Assembly (NCBI GenBank): GCA_027563935.2
Contig: JANVAS020000223.1
Coordinates: 558,001-622,000 of the forward strand
Source: Costus lasius
Taxonomy: Eukaryota > Streptophyta > Magnoliopsida > Zingiberales > Costaceae
Direction: 5' to 3'
DNA: 64,000 nucleotides
Below, one piece after another: positions 36,361 to 47,559 of the stretch; position 1 is the first letter of the stretch; the number at the start of each line of letters is the position of its first letter. Made by a program: the position numbers and the translations under genes. The notes beneath the pieces were generated by a model, which saw only the letters and a program-made list of their open reading frames with translations, was not told the origin of the DNA and searched no databases.

Positions 36361-36883
36361 TCAAACCTTAATACCGTTCCTTGCTTCTGAGCATAGCTCC
36401 AATACACTTACCAAGTTCTTCCTCGAGCTCCCACCAGGTCCTACGGAATTGATGGCTGCCTCCTTCAGCTCCCTCGCCCGCATTTTTACACTCCTCCCCT
36501 CTTCGCCTTTCATCATCTTCTCCAGCACACTTACCACTCCTTCCTTTGTCATTGCCTCCCCCTCGAACCCCATCCCGTTCCCCCACTCTTCCGTCATAGA
36601 CCGCGCAATCAGCCGATGGTCGCTGAACAGTGGCCGGCACACCATGGGCACACTAGCGGCGATGCTCTCCATCACTGAGTTCCCCCCAGCGTGTGTCAGG
36701 AACACCCCCACCGCAGGATGGTCGAACACCGCCAGCTGCGGCGCCCAGTTTATTACCATCCCTTGCCCCACCGTCCGATCCAAGAACCTAGGCGGCAATC
36801 ACCCCTGCGCTACCTCCTTCAGCGACCAGATGAAGGGCATTCAGCTCGCCTCCAGGCTCTCTGCAAGCTTGGAAAGCTCGCCA
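36361..36883 (-). pseudogene. UGT78-like flavonoid glycosyltransferase, C-terminal part
   Basis: The minus strand from 36883 reads ELSKLAESLEAS then TGA, MPFIWSLKEVAQG then TGA, then LPPRFLDRTVGQGMVINWAP and onward to a natural-looking stop at 36361. The sugar-nucleotide-binding PSPG box is present: WAPQLAVFDHPAVGVFLTHA, then GGNSVMES where the family has GWNS, so its Trp is lost, and PLFSDHRLIARS near its end. The family transfers sugar from UDP-sugars to flavonoids or anthocyanidins in the cytosol. The two TGA codons replace expected Gly (GGA) and Trp (TGG). The upstream part of the gene continues at 59381-59950, on the far side of element A. Confidence 0.88.
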
Positions 36884-38107
36884 TGTTGGGTGAGTTTCCC
36901 TCTTATATGAAGTATGGCTCAGGTTATGCTCATGTGGAAGATGACTACGTCGTGGATACACCTGCAGCTATCGTGGATACACTGTTGCTATGGTGGATAT
37001 ACACAATACTTACCGTTGATACACTGCAGCTATCGTGGATATGCTGCAGATTATCATGGATACACTGTAGCTATCGTGGATATGTTGCAGATCACCGTTG
37101 ATACACTGCAGATTATCGTGGATACACTATAGCTATCGTGGATATGCTGCAGATTATCGTGGATACACTGCAGCTATCGTGGATATACTGCAGATCACCG
37201 TTGATACACTGCAGATTATCGTGGATACACTACAGCTATCATGGATACACTGCTGCTATGGTGGATATGCACAGTACTTACCATTGATACACTATAGCTA
37301 TCGTGGATATGCTGCAGATTATCATGGATACACTGCAACTATCGTGGATACACTGCTACTATGGTGGATATGCACAGTACTTACCGTTTATACACTGCAG
37401 CTATGGTGGATACATACTAACGTGGATGGGCTATGAATATCGTGGATACATATATATTGTGGATATGTTGCATACCTTTTGTGGATACGTTAGTGTATGT
37501 TTGACACGTGTTGTTGTCATTAGGTTTTATTGAGTGTACGGGTGCATGCCGTGGTGCATGAGAGAGCAGACGTGAAAAAGACAGAAAGGAGAAGCTTCGC
37601 TGACAAGCTGTGAACTTAAAGCAGTCTGCGTAAATTGGCCACCGGCAAGAAGTTCATCATTGGATCAGGCTAAAATTTTAGGAGAAGGTTTGTGACTCAG
37701 TGCTCTACTATCTGAACCATCGGATCATCGAACTGAGGTCTCTATTTCTGACAGTCAGCCTAGAACCGAGATTAATATCTTTGGTGAATTCTGAACTCGT
37801 CTCCTCTCCTGTATTGTTTGCCAACTTTGTGTTGATGCTTATCTAAGATCCAAGTTTATACTTGATGATGTTGTTATGCTCCTAGATGTTCTAGGAAGAT
37901 TTGTAAGACCCATTAACTGATTTAGTAGAAGGTTTGAGCGGACTTTGGTCCTGTGGTTTTTCCTCCTCAAGTTGGGGAGGTTTTCCACATAAAATCTTGC
38001 TGTCTCTTGTCTTGTGATTTATTCCGCTACCGTTTTTTATTTATATTGCCAGTTAGTTATTTGGTTAAATCTAGCAATAGAATGTTTTTGCGCCATCTCT
38101 CCCAACA
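36884..38107 (+). repeat. 5' LTR of A
   Basis: Starts TGTTGGGTGAGTTTCCCTC and ends CATCTCTCCCAACA, 1,224 bp. It aligns along its full length with 58137-59380 (1,244 bp). The first half holds a minisatellite (36950-37490). The second half is unique sequence including TTTGCCAACTTTGTGTTGAT. Confidence 0.92.
36950..37490 (+). repeat. 20-21 bp minisatellite in the 5' LTR of A
   Basis: About 25 units of the type TATCGTGGATACACTGCAG with variants GGATATGCTGCAG, CACCGTTGATACACTGCAG and a GCACAGTACTTACC spacer. Unit lengths alternate between 20 and 21 bp. Long stretches are open in several frames, which yields spurious repeat ORFs (for example 37098-37436) reading as seven-residue IIVDTLQ-type units. 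Confidence 0.9.
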
Positions 38108-38109
38108 AG

Positions 38110-38120
38110 TGGTATCAAAG
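38110..38120 (+). other. Primer-binding site of A (initiator tRNA-Met)
   Basis: TGGTATCAAAG follows the LTR end at 38107 by two bases. One mismatch (A for G) separates it from the canonical TGGTATCAGAG of plant copia elements. Confidence 0.85.
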
Positions 38121-38360
38121 TAAGTTCGTGGTAAATCTGTTGCATTCGAGATATAGACGTTAGCTCACGTTGTTTGGAGGGTGCGTACGGCGGTGCTTGT
38201 CGCCGGGGCATAGTCTCCCAATTTATGTGTTAATCGCTCAGTCTCGAACCAGATTAAACCTGGTTTTCTTTAGTGCATCCAAAGGACAGAACTCTGAGAG
38301 TTATTTTTGTTGCTAGTGGGAATCAGCTTGTATTACACAATAGAGGTGAATACAAGTAGA

Positions 38361-39608
38361 ATGATTATATTAAACGATTCAAATTACCATAAATGGAGAG
38401 GAAAGATGGAAGACCTCCTTTATGTGAAAGATTATTACCAGCCAGTCTTCCTCAGTGAGAAGCCCGAAGGTAAGACCGAAGAGCACTAGGCTATTGCTCA
38501 CCGGCAAGTTTGTGGCTACATAAGGCAATGGCTGGATGATAATGTTTTGAACCATGTATGTGGAGAGACAAATACAAAAACATTATGGGATAAGCTTGAG
38601 AATATGTATGTTCGAAAGACTGGCAATAATAAACTATACCTGATGAAGCTGTTATGTCCTTGAGGTTAAGAGATAGTGGTTCAATTAAAGACCACTTGAG
38701 GTTAAGTTTGATGATGAGATGCAAGGACTGCTGCTATGCACATTGCCAGATTCTTGGGAAACATTTAGGATGACTCTATTCAATTCTGCCCCAGAAGGTG
38801 TCATGACCATGGACTTAGCCAAGAATGGTATTATGAATGAAGAAGAAAGAATAAGAGTACAAGGATCTTCTTCTCATTCAGATGTGTTGGCTGTCCAAAG
38901 ATCTGGGAGAAGTATGAGTAGAGGTCCTAAAGGAAGAGACAAAAGCAAACATAGTGAAAGAAGCAAGAGTAGAGGTAGCTTAAACACATTTGCCAACATT
39001 GAATACTATCATTGTGACAAAAAGGGACATATTAAAAGATACTGCCGAGCATTTAAAAGGGACAACAAGAAAGGAAAGGGCATTAAAAAAGATGCTGAGA
39101 AAAGCACAAAGAAGCCCAAGGATGAAAATAGTAGTGATGATAACCACATTGGTATCACTACTGATTGCTTCTTGCTTGTCCATGACAATGATGTTATAAA
39201 TGTTGCCTCTTATGACATGACCTGGGTGGTTGATAGTAGAGCCACTACTCATGCTACCTCCAACAGAGACTGCTTTGTCACCTACACTCCTGTTAAGCAT
39301 GGAACAGTAAAGTTGGGTGACAATACCACCATTGAAGTAGCAGGTAGTGGTGATGTTTGTTTAGAAACTGCTAATGGCACTATACTGACTCTCAAGAATG
39401 TAAAGCATGTTCCCAACATTTGCTTGAATTTGATTTCCGTGGGCAAGCTTGATGATGAAGGTTTCTGCAGCACATTCAAGAATGTTACTTAGAAGCTTAG
39501 TAAGGGAGCTATAGTTATAGCAAAAGGAAAGAAGTTGTCTTCTTTATATGTCTTGCAGGCTAAACTTCCTGAGGACATCATTAATGCTATAAAGAATGAA
39601 GAAATTGA
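38361..39608 (+). pseudogene. gag-protease of copia element A
   Basis: Begins near ATG 38361 with ILNDSNYHKWRGKMEDLLYV. After a TAG at 38488 it continues with VCGYIRQWLDDNVLNHVC and KTGNNKLYLMK, the copia gag core. A frameshift near 38660 leads to GLLLCTLPDSWETFRMTLF and a Ser/Lys/Arg-rich tail. The nucleocapsid knuckle reads YYHCDKKGHIKRYC, with the first Cys replaced by Tyr. The protease motif is WVVDSRATTHAT, where active copies have DSG, so the catalytic turn is broken. A TAG at 39490 replaces Trp. The frame ends at about 39608, where element C begins. Confidence 0.88.
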
Positions 39609-40213
39609 AAACACGGTCATGACGAGTTCAGTAATCTGCGACGATGTAAACACGGCCGTGATGATGGACACGAGCAGGCCGTGATGGGCGTGTAAAATTC
39701 TAGAATGGTGAACATGGGCATGCACACACCGGTGAAGACTTTGGTAACTTTTTAATTTGGAACTCGTCACGGCTGTGATGGTGAACACGGGCAGGCCGTG
39801 ATAGGTTCATAATACGCTGAACACACCTGTTCCCCAGGCTGTGACGGCTTCGCTGGAATTTTTGAATTCTGGCGGTCACGGCCGTGACTGGAGACACGGC
39901 CAAGCTGTGTTTACTTCGGAACTGGGATTGCTGAGAAGGCCGAAATGATCACGGCCCTGATCACTATAGAATACTCCAAAAAATCTAAAATTTTTCCTAT
40001 GACTTCAGGGATCTGTGATGAATCTTTCTGTAACTTCAAATCTTCAAAAATCTTTATGAAAATGAGATAAAATGACCTGTATTTCGCAAACAATGAAAGA
40101 ATAGTGAAGATTCTGAACTTTACAAGAAAATATGCTAAATGAAGTTGTACAACAAGAATAAAGCCTGAAAAAAGTGTATAAGACTTTAAATCCATTAGAA
40201 ATAACACTTATCA
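39609..40213 (-). repeat. Truncated 3' LTR of C
   Basis: It starts TGATAAGTGTTATTTC on the minus strand at 40213 and matches 54990-55576 closely (AAATGACCTGTATTTC, CAAACAATGAAAGAATAGTG). The portion equivalent to 46525-47559 (rest of U3, R and U5) is absent. It is rich in ACGGCCGTGA-type motifs near 39610-39960. Confidence 0.88.
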
Positions 40214-41439
40214 AAATATCACAGACTTAAAATCTTGCTTGTCCTCAAGCAATTACACTATCTGGAATAATCAGATATCAGGAAGATAGCATGTTCAAAA
40301 GCCAATGTATGAAGTTCATCTGAAACAATTATACTCAATCCCAGGTTGAAAAATAAAAATTGAGCTATAAACTAAACTGTGAGTGAAGAATAATGTTTAA
40401 AGTCAAACCACAAATTTGAAATAGGAAAAACACTTCACCATGTTAAGACTATGCATTCTTATCAATTCCTTCTGAAGACAGCCAATCAAGTCAAGTTGCA
40501 CTATTATTTCAATAAGGGCATCATAAAGTTGTAATCGGTTGGTTCAAGCTACTTCTCTAAATTAACTTGACACCTTATGGCGCAAAGGACAAACATTTGT
40601 GATGAATGCACCCCCGGTACTTAGTTAACAAGTAAACTCAAAGTGTGTACACCACATAATGTACACAAACTCATTTCTTCACCCTAAAGTAGAAGAAAGC
40701 GGAGTTGTTCACTTTTCTCAAACTCCTTTTTTTTTTCTCATGACCCTTTTTATTTTTATTTATTTATTCTTTTTTTCTTTCTTTCTGTTGACAGTGCCAA
40801 CTTAGATAAAACCTTTGGATTCATCGTCGCTTCGGTACCACTGCCCCTGTTTTCCCTTTTTTTCACCAATGTAACCAAATTGAAAAGCTGGTATCAAGGA
40901 ATATAATAAGCATGAATATTCAAAAACATAATGTCTCTAAGAAGTAATTCAGAAGATGAGGATCAACCACAGAAACATCATGCAAGCCACAGTAAAGCAT
41001 ACTCAATAACAATCTAAAACCATGGATCAAAAGCATAACCGCAGTCATAATAAAAACTCCATTCATTGAACTCAAGAGACACATGTCATCCATATTCTCA
41101 TCATGATTCGAAACAGCATAAGAACTGAGGATAAGAATAAGGGACACCATCACAGACTTAGTTCTTTGAAATCATCACAGGTAAAATATCATAAGCATGA
41201 AATCTCAATACATAAAACACAACCATGCAATACCACAAACACAAACAAACCATAGAAATGACTGTCTAGAAATAAGAAGTGCATTAACTCATAAGCATGA
41301 ACACTTACAAAAGAGGGAAAAACCCTCTACTCACGGCAGAGAACTACATAGTCTCATATGCAGTTGAGAGTACATGAATAGCAGAAAGAAAAAGGAAAAC
41401 AACTTACTAAAAAGGGGCAAAATCACCAGTGGTGAATGT
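40214..41439 (-). other. 3' untranslated region of C
   Basis: Non-coding. Next to the LTR the minus strand reads TTGAGGACAAGCAAGATTTT then AAGTCTGTGATATTT, the position of the Athila polypurine tract; the purine run is decayed here. A plus-strand pyrimidine tract lies at 40726-40796, followed by a GACAGTGCCAA and GGTACCACTG block. Element E has the same arrangement at 61900-62060, so this is a conserved part of the 3' region. Confidence 0.7.
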
Positions 41440-42624
41440 TCATTTGCTGCAGCATCTCCTGAATAGCCCTATGGTCCTCTGCCTGCAGCCAGCCCTAGCG
41501 ATGCTGCTCCTTCTCAATATCCTTCAGGCGCTGTAAGACATCCTGCATCTCAAGGCATGTCTCATGCTGATCGTCGTGAATGGCCTTCAAATACCCCCTC
41601 GATATTGGTGACGGCATTCACGATGGAAGCAGAAGAAGAGGGCTTGGCACGACGGAAGGTGCGGAACGATGGGGAAGGCGGTGCCGTATCCATGGGAACA
41701 TCCTCATCAGGCACCGGGAGCATATGCTAGTTCCGCCTCTCACGGATGGTGGTGCACGCGGGGTTCGGAATCAACATTGTGAAGTCGCTCCAGCGAAAGA
41801 GGAGGCTGAAGGCGTCACCCTCGTGGGTGATCAGCTTCATCGCCTGGCACAACTCCAAATCAATGCGAGTGCTACCACGTGGCTAATCCACTCCATAGGG
41901 CTCAATGCCCAAGGCAATAGCAATCGGTGTGATGAGTCCACCAGAAGCAACAACCCCCTTTTGAGCGCTGGCCAACTTCTACAACTGTTTAATTAGATAA
42001 AATGCAGTGTTTATCTTGCAAAAGTGTACCATGCCCAGAGGAAAAGGAGCTCAGTGGCACACACTAAGCAGTCACTCTCCCCATGTGCAAAGATCGTGTG
42101 TGCCAAGACTAGTTGCATGTAGCGGAAACATGGGTTGCTGATATGGCCCGTCCGCGCTGTACGGGAGACATATGGCCACTGCCCCGTGATGGCTACCCAA
42201 AAGTCCTGGTCGCTGAACTCTCGCGGGACCAGGCGGGTACCCTCCTTCAGAAAACCATAGATCCAGTTAAGCTGGGAGAGCATGAGGGTACGCTCCTGGT
42301 TCGCCAGCCAGAAGGATACTGTGCCATCATCGTCATCATCATGGATGTTCACTTCGACCGCAAGGGACGAAATGAACTCAAGGGTGATTGACACATACGT
42401 CAGCTAGGCTAGAACATCCAGTAGATATCGTCATAAAGTCCCAGCATCTTGAGAGTACTGCGATCCAAGTAGTGGGTGTTGACAACCCGTCGGGACTCCA
42501 ATAAGTCATAACGCGCCTTCTACGTGGCATCCGTGAATATAATACCATACTCCTTCAGCTCCTGCTCCATGGCTGGTCGCTTGGAGGTAGACTTCCGGGC
42601 CAGTGTCTTCCTTCGTCCAGACAT
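41440..42624 (-). pseudogene. Env-position ORF of C (Athila ORF1 / putative plant transposon protein type)
   Basis: Minus-strand ATG at 42624 gives MSGRRKTLARKSTSKRPAME, then LKEYGIIFTDAT, stop, KARYDLLESRRVVNTHYLDR, LKMLGLYDDIYWMF and two stops. The longest open part (42394-42011) has LTLEF/ITLEFISSLAVEVN, LNWIYGFLKEGTRLVPREFS, FWVAITGQWPY and ISNPCFRYMQLVLAHTIFAH then GESD. It continues as KGVVASGGLITPIAIALGIE to about 41880 and a Ser/Pro-rich tail. This domain order is typical of the extra protein found in Athila-like elements and related plant repeat proteins. Its function is not established, and I see no signal peptide or transmembrane anchor supporting a true envelope. At least five stops make it a pseudogene. 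Confidence 0.75.
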
Positions 42625-43650
42625 AGTTTGGAGTTTTGGATGAAGCTCGAAAGGCGGCTGAGAAAGAGCTACTATCGACGAAAAGTGGCAAAGTGACGGC
42701 GGTCGGAGCTAACGGCACTACAAAGATCAGGACAGCGGCTGGAGGTGGTAGAAGGAGCTGGTTGAGGGAAAACAGTACTGCCGGTGATTGAGAAGAAAGT
42801 TGGCAGCTGAAGGCGTAAGAGTAGTGGCGGTGGCTAGGAAGGAAGAACCAGCGGCGGCAGAAAAAATGGGAACACAAATCTGGGAATGTGAACCCTCAGA
42901 TTTGGAAATATGGAGGTGCCGGAGTATGAAGGGAACCGATGGTCGGCAATGTTGAAGCTTAGAGACCTGTCGACGGTGAGATCTGGCAGAAAACTACGAA
43001 AAATGACTGCTAGCAACGAAATTCGGCGAATGGTGGAACTCACCTAGAAAATCAAATCCGGGTGTCACCGAGAAGTGGAAAAGAGCGCTGAAGCTTTGGA
43101 AGGTGGCGGAAGGGAGATCTGGAGGTCAGAGAGCTCGGAGACGACGAAAAACGGCGGCGACGGCGCTAGGAACGCGCGTGAACCCTAAGTTCCACCGCCG
43201 CGCCTCTTTTATAAGTGGAAAAGGCGAACATAGGCACTGTCGTGACTGTGAGCATGGCTTGCCCGTGCCGACTTCAGCGTTGACCCATCTTCACAAGCAT
43301 GGGCGTGATGGTAATCACAGTCCAGCCGCGTCTGGCTCGTCAAAATCTGAACAGCACAAGCACGAGCGTGATGGTAATCACGGCTCAGCCGTGTCGGTCT
43401 CGGCGAAATTTTGTCCAAACGTGTACACGCCTGTGATGATGATCACAGCATACCCGTGATCACTTCGGCGAAATTCGGCAAGATGACGTTCACGCCCGTG
43501 ATGATAGACACGGCATGCTCGTGATCACTGCGGCAACTTCTGATGGAAAGCTGTGAGCTGATCACGGCCATCACGGCCAGGCCATGAACGACTTGGCGAT
43601 GGTGAAAAATCACCTGAAAATTTGCTAAAAATTCCACAATTAATATGATG
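42625..43650 (-). promoter_or_regulatory. Internal promoter-like block of C upstream of the env-position ORF
   Basis: Reading leftward: a cluster of ACGGCC/CACGGC/GCCGTGA motifs (43620-43235), a TATA box CTTATAAAAG (43215-43206), a GC- then CT-rich leader with a possible splice donor CTAGGTGAGT near 43044-43037, a CCTCAACCAG-type acceptor near 42760, and the ATG at 42624. The same order, motif cluster followed by TATAAAAG, occurs in the LTRs of C (54965-55320, then GGTATAAAAG at 47448-47439) and E. I infer an internal promoter with an intron-containing leader; nothing here shows that it is active. Confidence 0.5.
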
Positions 43651-43856
43651 CTATTCATTATATAAAACAATCAATATTATGCCATGGGATATCACAACAA
43701 TTATCAAAACAAAAATAACAAACAAAGAAAACGAACAACTAACAACTGTAAACAACAAAGTCTGTCCAATAAATATAACACAATAGAAGATAAATCCTTA
43801 GGGTGCCTCCCAAGAAGCGCTGGTTTAAGGTCTACGGCTTGACCAATGTCCGTGCT

Positions 43857-44640
43857 TTAGGGCACATCCAATGGATCGGAGGTAGAAGAGATGGCATGTA
43901 AATGCCTCTTTCTTCGTCTCCTAAAATTCACACTTATAGAGATAACCAGTAATAATAATAGGTGGACAATGTAAAATGTCTTAAAATCATACAAAACAGG
44001 AATAGTTTTAAATTCAAAGTCATTCCTCCCATAGTCTAATAAATGGTTTTCCTCATCCACATTATGAAACATCCACGCGCAACCAAAATCAGGGTCCCCG
44101 TCAAACAAGCCTTCATGAATGGATAGTTTCTTCCTCATCCGTATAGCATCTTCTTCCATATCCTTGAGAAGGTGGGATGCTGGAAAATCACACTTGGCCT
44201 CAAAACAATTGGCAAGCACAGGAACTATCTCAATGCAACAACATGAGCCTGAAAAAGACAAATCCGGCATAAGATCAGATAGATAAAAGTCTAAAATAGT
44301 ATCACTGAAGTTTAGAGATAGCTTCCCCTTTTTGACATCTATAACAGCCCCAATGGTAGCTAGGAAAGGGCGGCTCAAAATAAGTAGTAATCTTGAATTT
44401 TCTAACATATCCAAGACTACAAAGTCTACAGGGACAAAGAGTTCCCCGACTTTAATCGGCACATCCTCTCCTACTCCCACTAGGCGATGTATAGAGCCAT
44501 TCGCGAGCTGAAGAGCTATAGGTGTGGGTTCCAGGCCTCCCAAGTCCAAAATTTTGGATAGGGAGAGAGGCATGATACTCACATCGGCCCCAAATCACAG
44601 AGTGCCCTCTCAATGGTAAAATTACTGATATAACAAGAGA
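43857..44640 (-). pseudogene. Aspartic protease region of C
   Basis: It contains [11 protein letters not shown] (the D-L-G-A active-site turn, damaged to DLGPM) and [20 protein letters not shown], then [20 protein letters not shown] and [20 protein letters not shown], the flap and C-terminal half of Athila protease. After the protease the frame continues with an acidic stretch and a hydrophobic run ([15 protein letters not shown]) followed by RRRRKR, and ends at 43857. The reverse transcriptase expected next is missing. The DNA just downstream reads TTGGGAGGCACCCTAAGG on the minus strand. Confidence 0.75.
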
Positions 44641-44867
44641 CTGAAAAACTGCCCGGATCTTGAAGCTTTACAGGCATTAGTGAGCTGAACTGTCCTATCA
44701 ATGCCTTGGCCAATCTCTAAGGACAGGAGATAGGTGGTGACGAAATGAAGACCGGTTCTTACTTAACCTCTGACTCTACGGGTATTTTCTCAGAATATGG
44801 TGCATCTGTGCTATCATCAAAAGACTCTCCAACTAGACAATCTCTAGGGGACATCTAGGGATCTACC

Positions 44868-46339
44868 TTCTATTGGGTGCCACTGCATGTCATAATCGCG
44901 TTGTAGTGCTCCCTTGGATTTGCCTTGGGTTGAGAAGGAAGCTTCCCTAATGGCCTAGAGGTTGAAGTAGCTTGTTGAGCAATCTGGTTCTCAAGCATTT
45001 TGGAATGGGTGATCAAGGCATCCACTTTTGAATTCAACTGCCGAATAGATTCATCCACACTCTCGTTTTGCTTTGATTGAGTGGTAACAAAAGTTTCCAG
45101 CAGTAGTTCAAGCTTGGACTTTTATGGTTGATTAAATTATCGTTGTTGAAGTCCTTGTGGTGGCCGATACGACACTTGATTAAACCGATTACCAAAATTT
45201 TCCCGCTGCGCCTGACTGGTGAAATTCTAGGGATTAGCTGGGTTTTGATTGTTCCGGTAGGAGAAGTTGGGATGATTTCTCCACCCCGGATTATAGGTGC
45301 TAAAAAATGGATCATTCTGCTGCCTCTGATTGAAATTGCCTATAACATTTGCATGGTCTACAGACACATCAGAAGAAGGAGAAGGTATCATTATCTGGCA
45401 GTTAGTAGCACCGTGTCCAGAATTCCCACAAATTTCACAGATAATCGTATTAATAGATGATGCACTAAAATTCGTAGAAGTAAGTTGGTGCGACAAGGAG
45501 TCAACCTTTGCCGCCAACGAACTGAGCATGTTAAGGTCATGCTTACCTTCTCCTCTGACCGGGACATTTCTGTCACTCGTCCATTGGTAATGTTTCAGAC
45601 CAATGTCCTCGATCAAATTTATGGCATCGCCAACTTTCTTGTTCATAAGCGCTTCACCCGCGGCTGCGTCTACAGATAGGCGAGTATTATATAGAAGATC
45701 GTTATAAAAAGTATGCACTAATACCCATTTTTTGAGCCTGTGGTGCGGGCACATTCACAGCAACTCCTTGAAATGGTCCCAGGCCTCATAGAGCGACTCG
45801 CCTTCCCTCTGGCTGAAATTTGTCATCTGGTTCCTCAATTGAGCAGTCTTGCTTGGCGGGAAATACTTGGAGAGGAATGCATGGGAAAGCTGATCCTATG
45901 TGATGATGGAGCCTTGAGGAAGGGACTGTAGCCAAGCCCGCGCACGGTCCCTAAGGGAAAAGGGAAAAAGTTGTAAGCGTATTGCATCAGATGTTACCCC
46001 ATTTATCTTCAGGGTATCATAATATTCTAAGAAAATGGACAAATGAAGATTCGGGTCTTCATGAGGTGATCCACTGAACTGGTTCTACTAAACCATATGT
46101 ACAAGAGCGGGCTTTATCTCAAAATTGTTCGCCTTGACCGTAGGTTGAGCAATGCTGGAGTGTAAGCCCTGCACATTTGGTGCAGCAAAGTCCTTCAGCG
46201 AATGGCTCGGGTCCATTGTAGATGTGGTTGGATAGTGTTCCTCAAGCTATTGATCCTGAATTTTCCTTTGAGTGCGAAAGGTCCTTTCAATTTCTGGATC
46301 TTCTGGTACTAAGCTTCCTATTCTAATAGTTCTTGGCAT
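44868..46339 (-). pseudogene. gag of element C
   Basis: ATG at 46339 gives MPRTIRIGSLVPEDPEIERT, the Athila gag N-terminus. Then NFEIKPALVHMV, stop, QNQFSGSPHEDPNLHLSIFL, RLQLFPFSLRDRARAWLQSL and VLVHTFYNDLLYNTRLSVDA. The zinc knuckle CEICGNSGHGATNC (near 45405) is complete, unlike in element D. A Gln/Asn-rich linker and SKMLENQIAQQATSTSRPLG follow. Several stops (for example near 46087, 45895 and 45755) disable it. Confidence 0.82.
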
Positions 46340-46500
46340 ACACAGAATTAGTGAACTAGATAATTATGCTTGCTTGAAGAAACGAGAAGAAGACAAGAAA
46401 TATGAATAAATTAACTAAAGGGAAAACAAAAAGCAAACACAAACAAAAAAATGATCTAATCTATCAATTCAACTACTTAATTGATATTACTATGCCTTGC

Positions 46501-46518
46501 TCCCCAGCAACGGCACCA
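46501..46518 (-). other. Primer-binding site of C (tRNA-Asp)
   Basis: The minus strand reads TGGTGCCGTTGCTGGGGA. It differs from the site of element D by two C-to-T changes, at CG and CC positions. The LTR end ...CTTATCA begins six bases further, at 46525. Confidence 0.88.
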
Positions 46519-46524
46519 AAAACT

Positions 46525-47559
46525 TGATAAGCCCTGCAAGTGTACGGTTTCTATCGAAGTTGTAAATAAGATTATCCCAAGGGAGTGTAGTGTCAAGTAC
46601 CAACTTTTAGTATCATTGATAGTTAGACAATCAAATTAAATGAAAAATCCAAACTAAGATGGAAATATCGACTTAAGAAATCGGTGACTAGTAAGGAAAA
46701 GTACAGTTTTACAAAGATTCGGGACCACAGATTTTACCACGTTGATTGAATAATGTAAAACGTTGAATCGTAATTTAGGAAATAGAAAACAGATTCCCTT
46801 CTCTTGAATCATAATATGACAGTAAACTGCTTAAGGCGATCAATTCTTTAAGACGGATTACCTTCTCTCGAAGTATAATCCGGTGCCTACTTAAGCTAAT
46901 TTCCTACTCTCGTAGCAAAACTAACTTAAGAAAGACCCAATGGGCTCTATGACGATCGTAAGTCCTCGAGTGAATTTGAATGACTCTCGTAATTCAAAGT
47001 CACAAGCTAGGATTGGGTAGTCGAATGTTACAATTCACCTCTCGATACTTCTCATAACACTTAACACATACAAATGCTTGGCCAAAACATTAATACACAA
47101 TAAGCACACCCAATCATAATAAGAAATTTACTAAATAAATACACTAAGATTCATAAAAAGTATTTTACATGAGAAGAATTTTCCAACGGGCTGCGCCCAA
47201 GTCCTGAACTAGGGTTTTACGCTTAGAAATATATCGTTTATCAACTAAAACCCATGAAAATGTATTCGAAAGTAAGGGAAATTACAAATCAAGGGTAGTA
47301 GACGATGAATCTTTAGTCTTCTCTCAAAAGCCCCAAAGAAATCCGTCGAATCAAACCCTCGAACAAGCAAAATCGCCACTTTTCGCCCTAGGTCGCCTCT
47401 TCCAAAAGTTCCAACCCTGTAACGACCCAAAATCCTATCTTTTATACCTCAATCGAAGCCTTAGGCGGTTAGGAGGGTTAATTGGGAGTTTTCCCCAATT
47501 TCTAGGCTCTTGGATCGTCGGATTTGATGAAAAATCAGTTGATGGTAGTGATCTGCGGA
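46525..47559 (-). repeat. 5' LTR of C, promoter-proximal and U5 part
   Basis: On the plus strand it starts TGATAAGCCCTGCAAGTGTA next to the primer site and ends at the copia B insertion. It holds the TATA box GGTATAAAAG (47448-47439, minus strand). The U5 part contains repeated TCTCGTAG/TCTCGAAG words like those in D and E. The remaining LTR piece is 54965-55576. Confidence 0.85.

Noticed and set aside
36691..37436. Overlapping ORFs with YRGYTAAIVDML-type repeats in the 5' LTR of A (and 58136-58679 in the 3' LTR)
   Set aside because: They come from the 20-21 bp minisatellite being free of stops; they lie in LTRs and resemble no protein family.
43235..43620. Regularly spaced ACGGCC words as a CRISPR-like array
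   Set aside because: Spacing is irregular, units are short and the context is a plant retrotransposon.
43857..44000. Hydrophobic run followed by RRRRKR after the protease of C, as a membrane-anchored envelope
   Set aside because: It lies in the frame where RT should begin, has no signal peptide and is probably read-through of a deletion junction.
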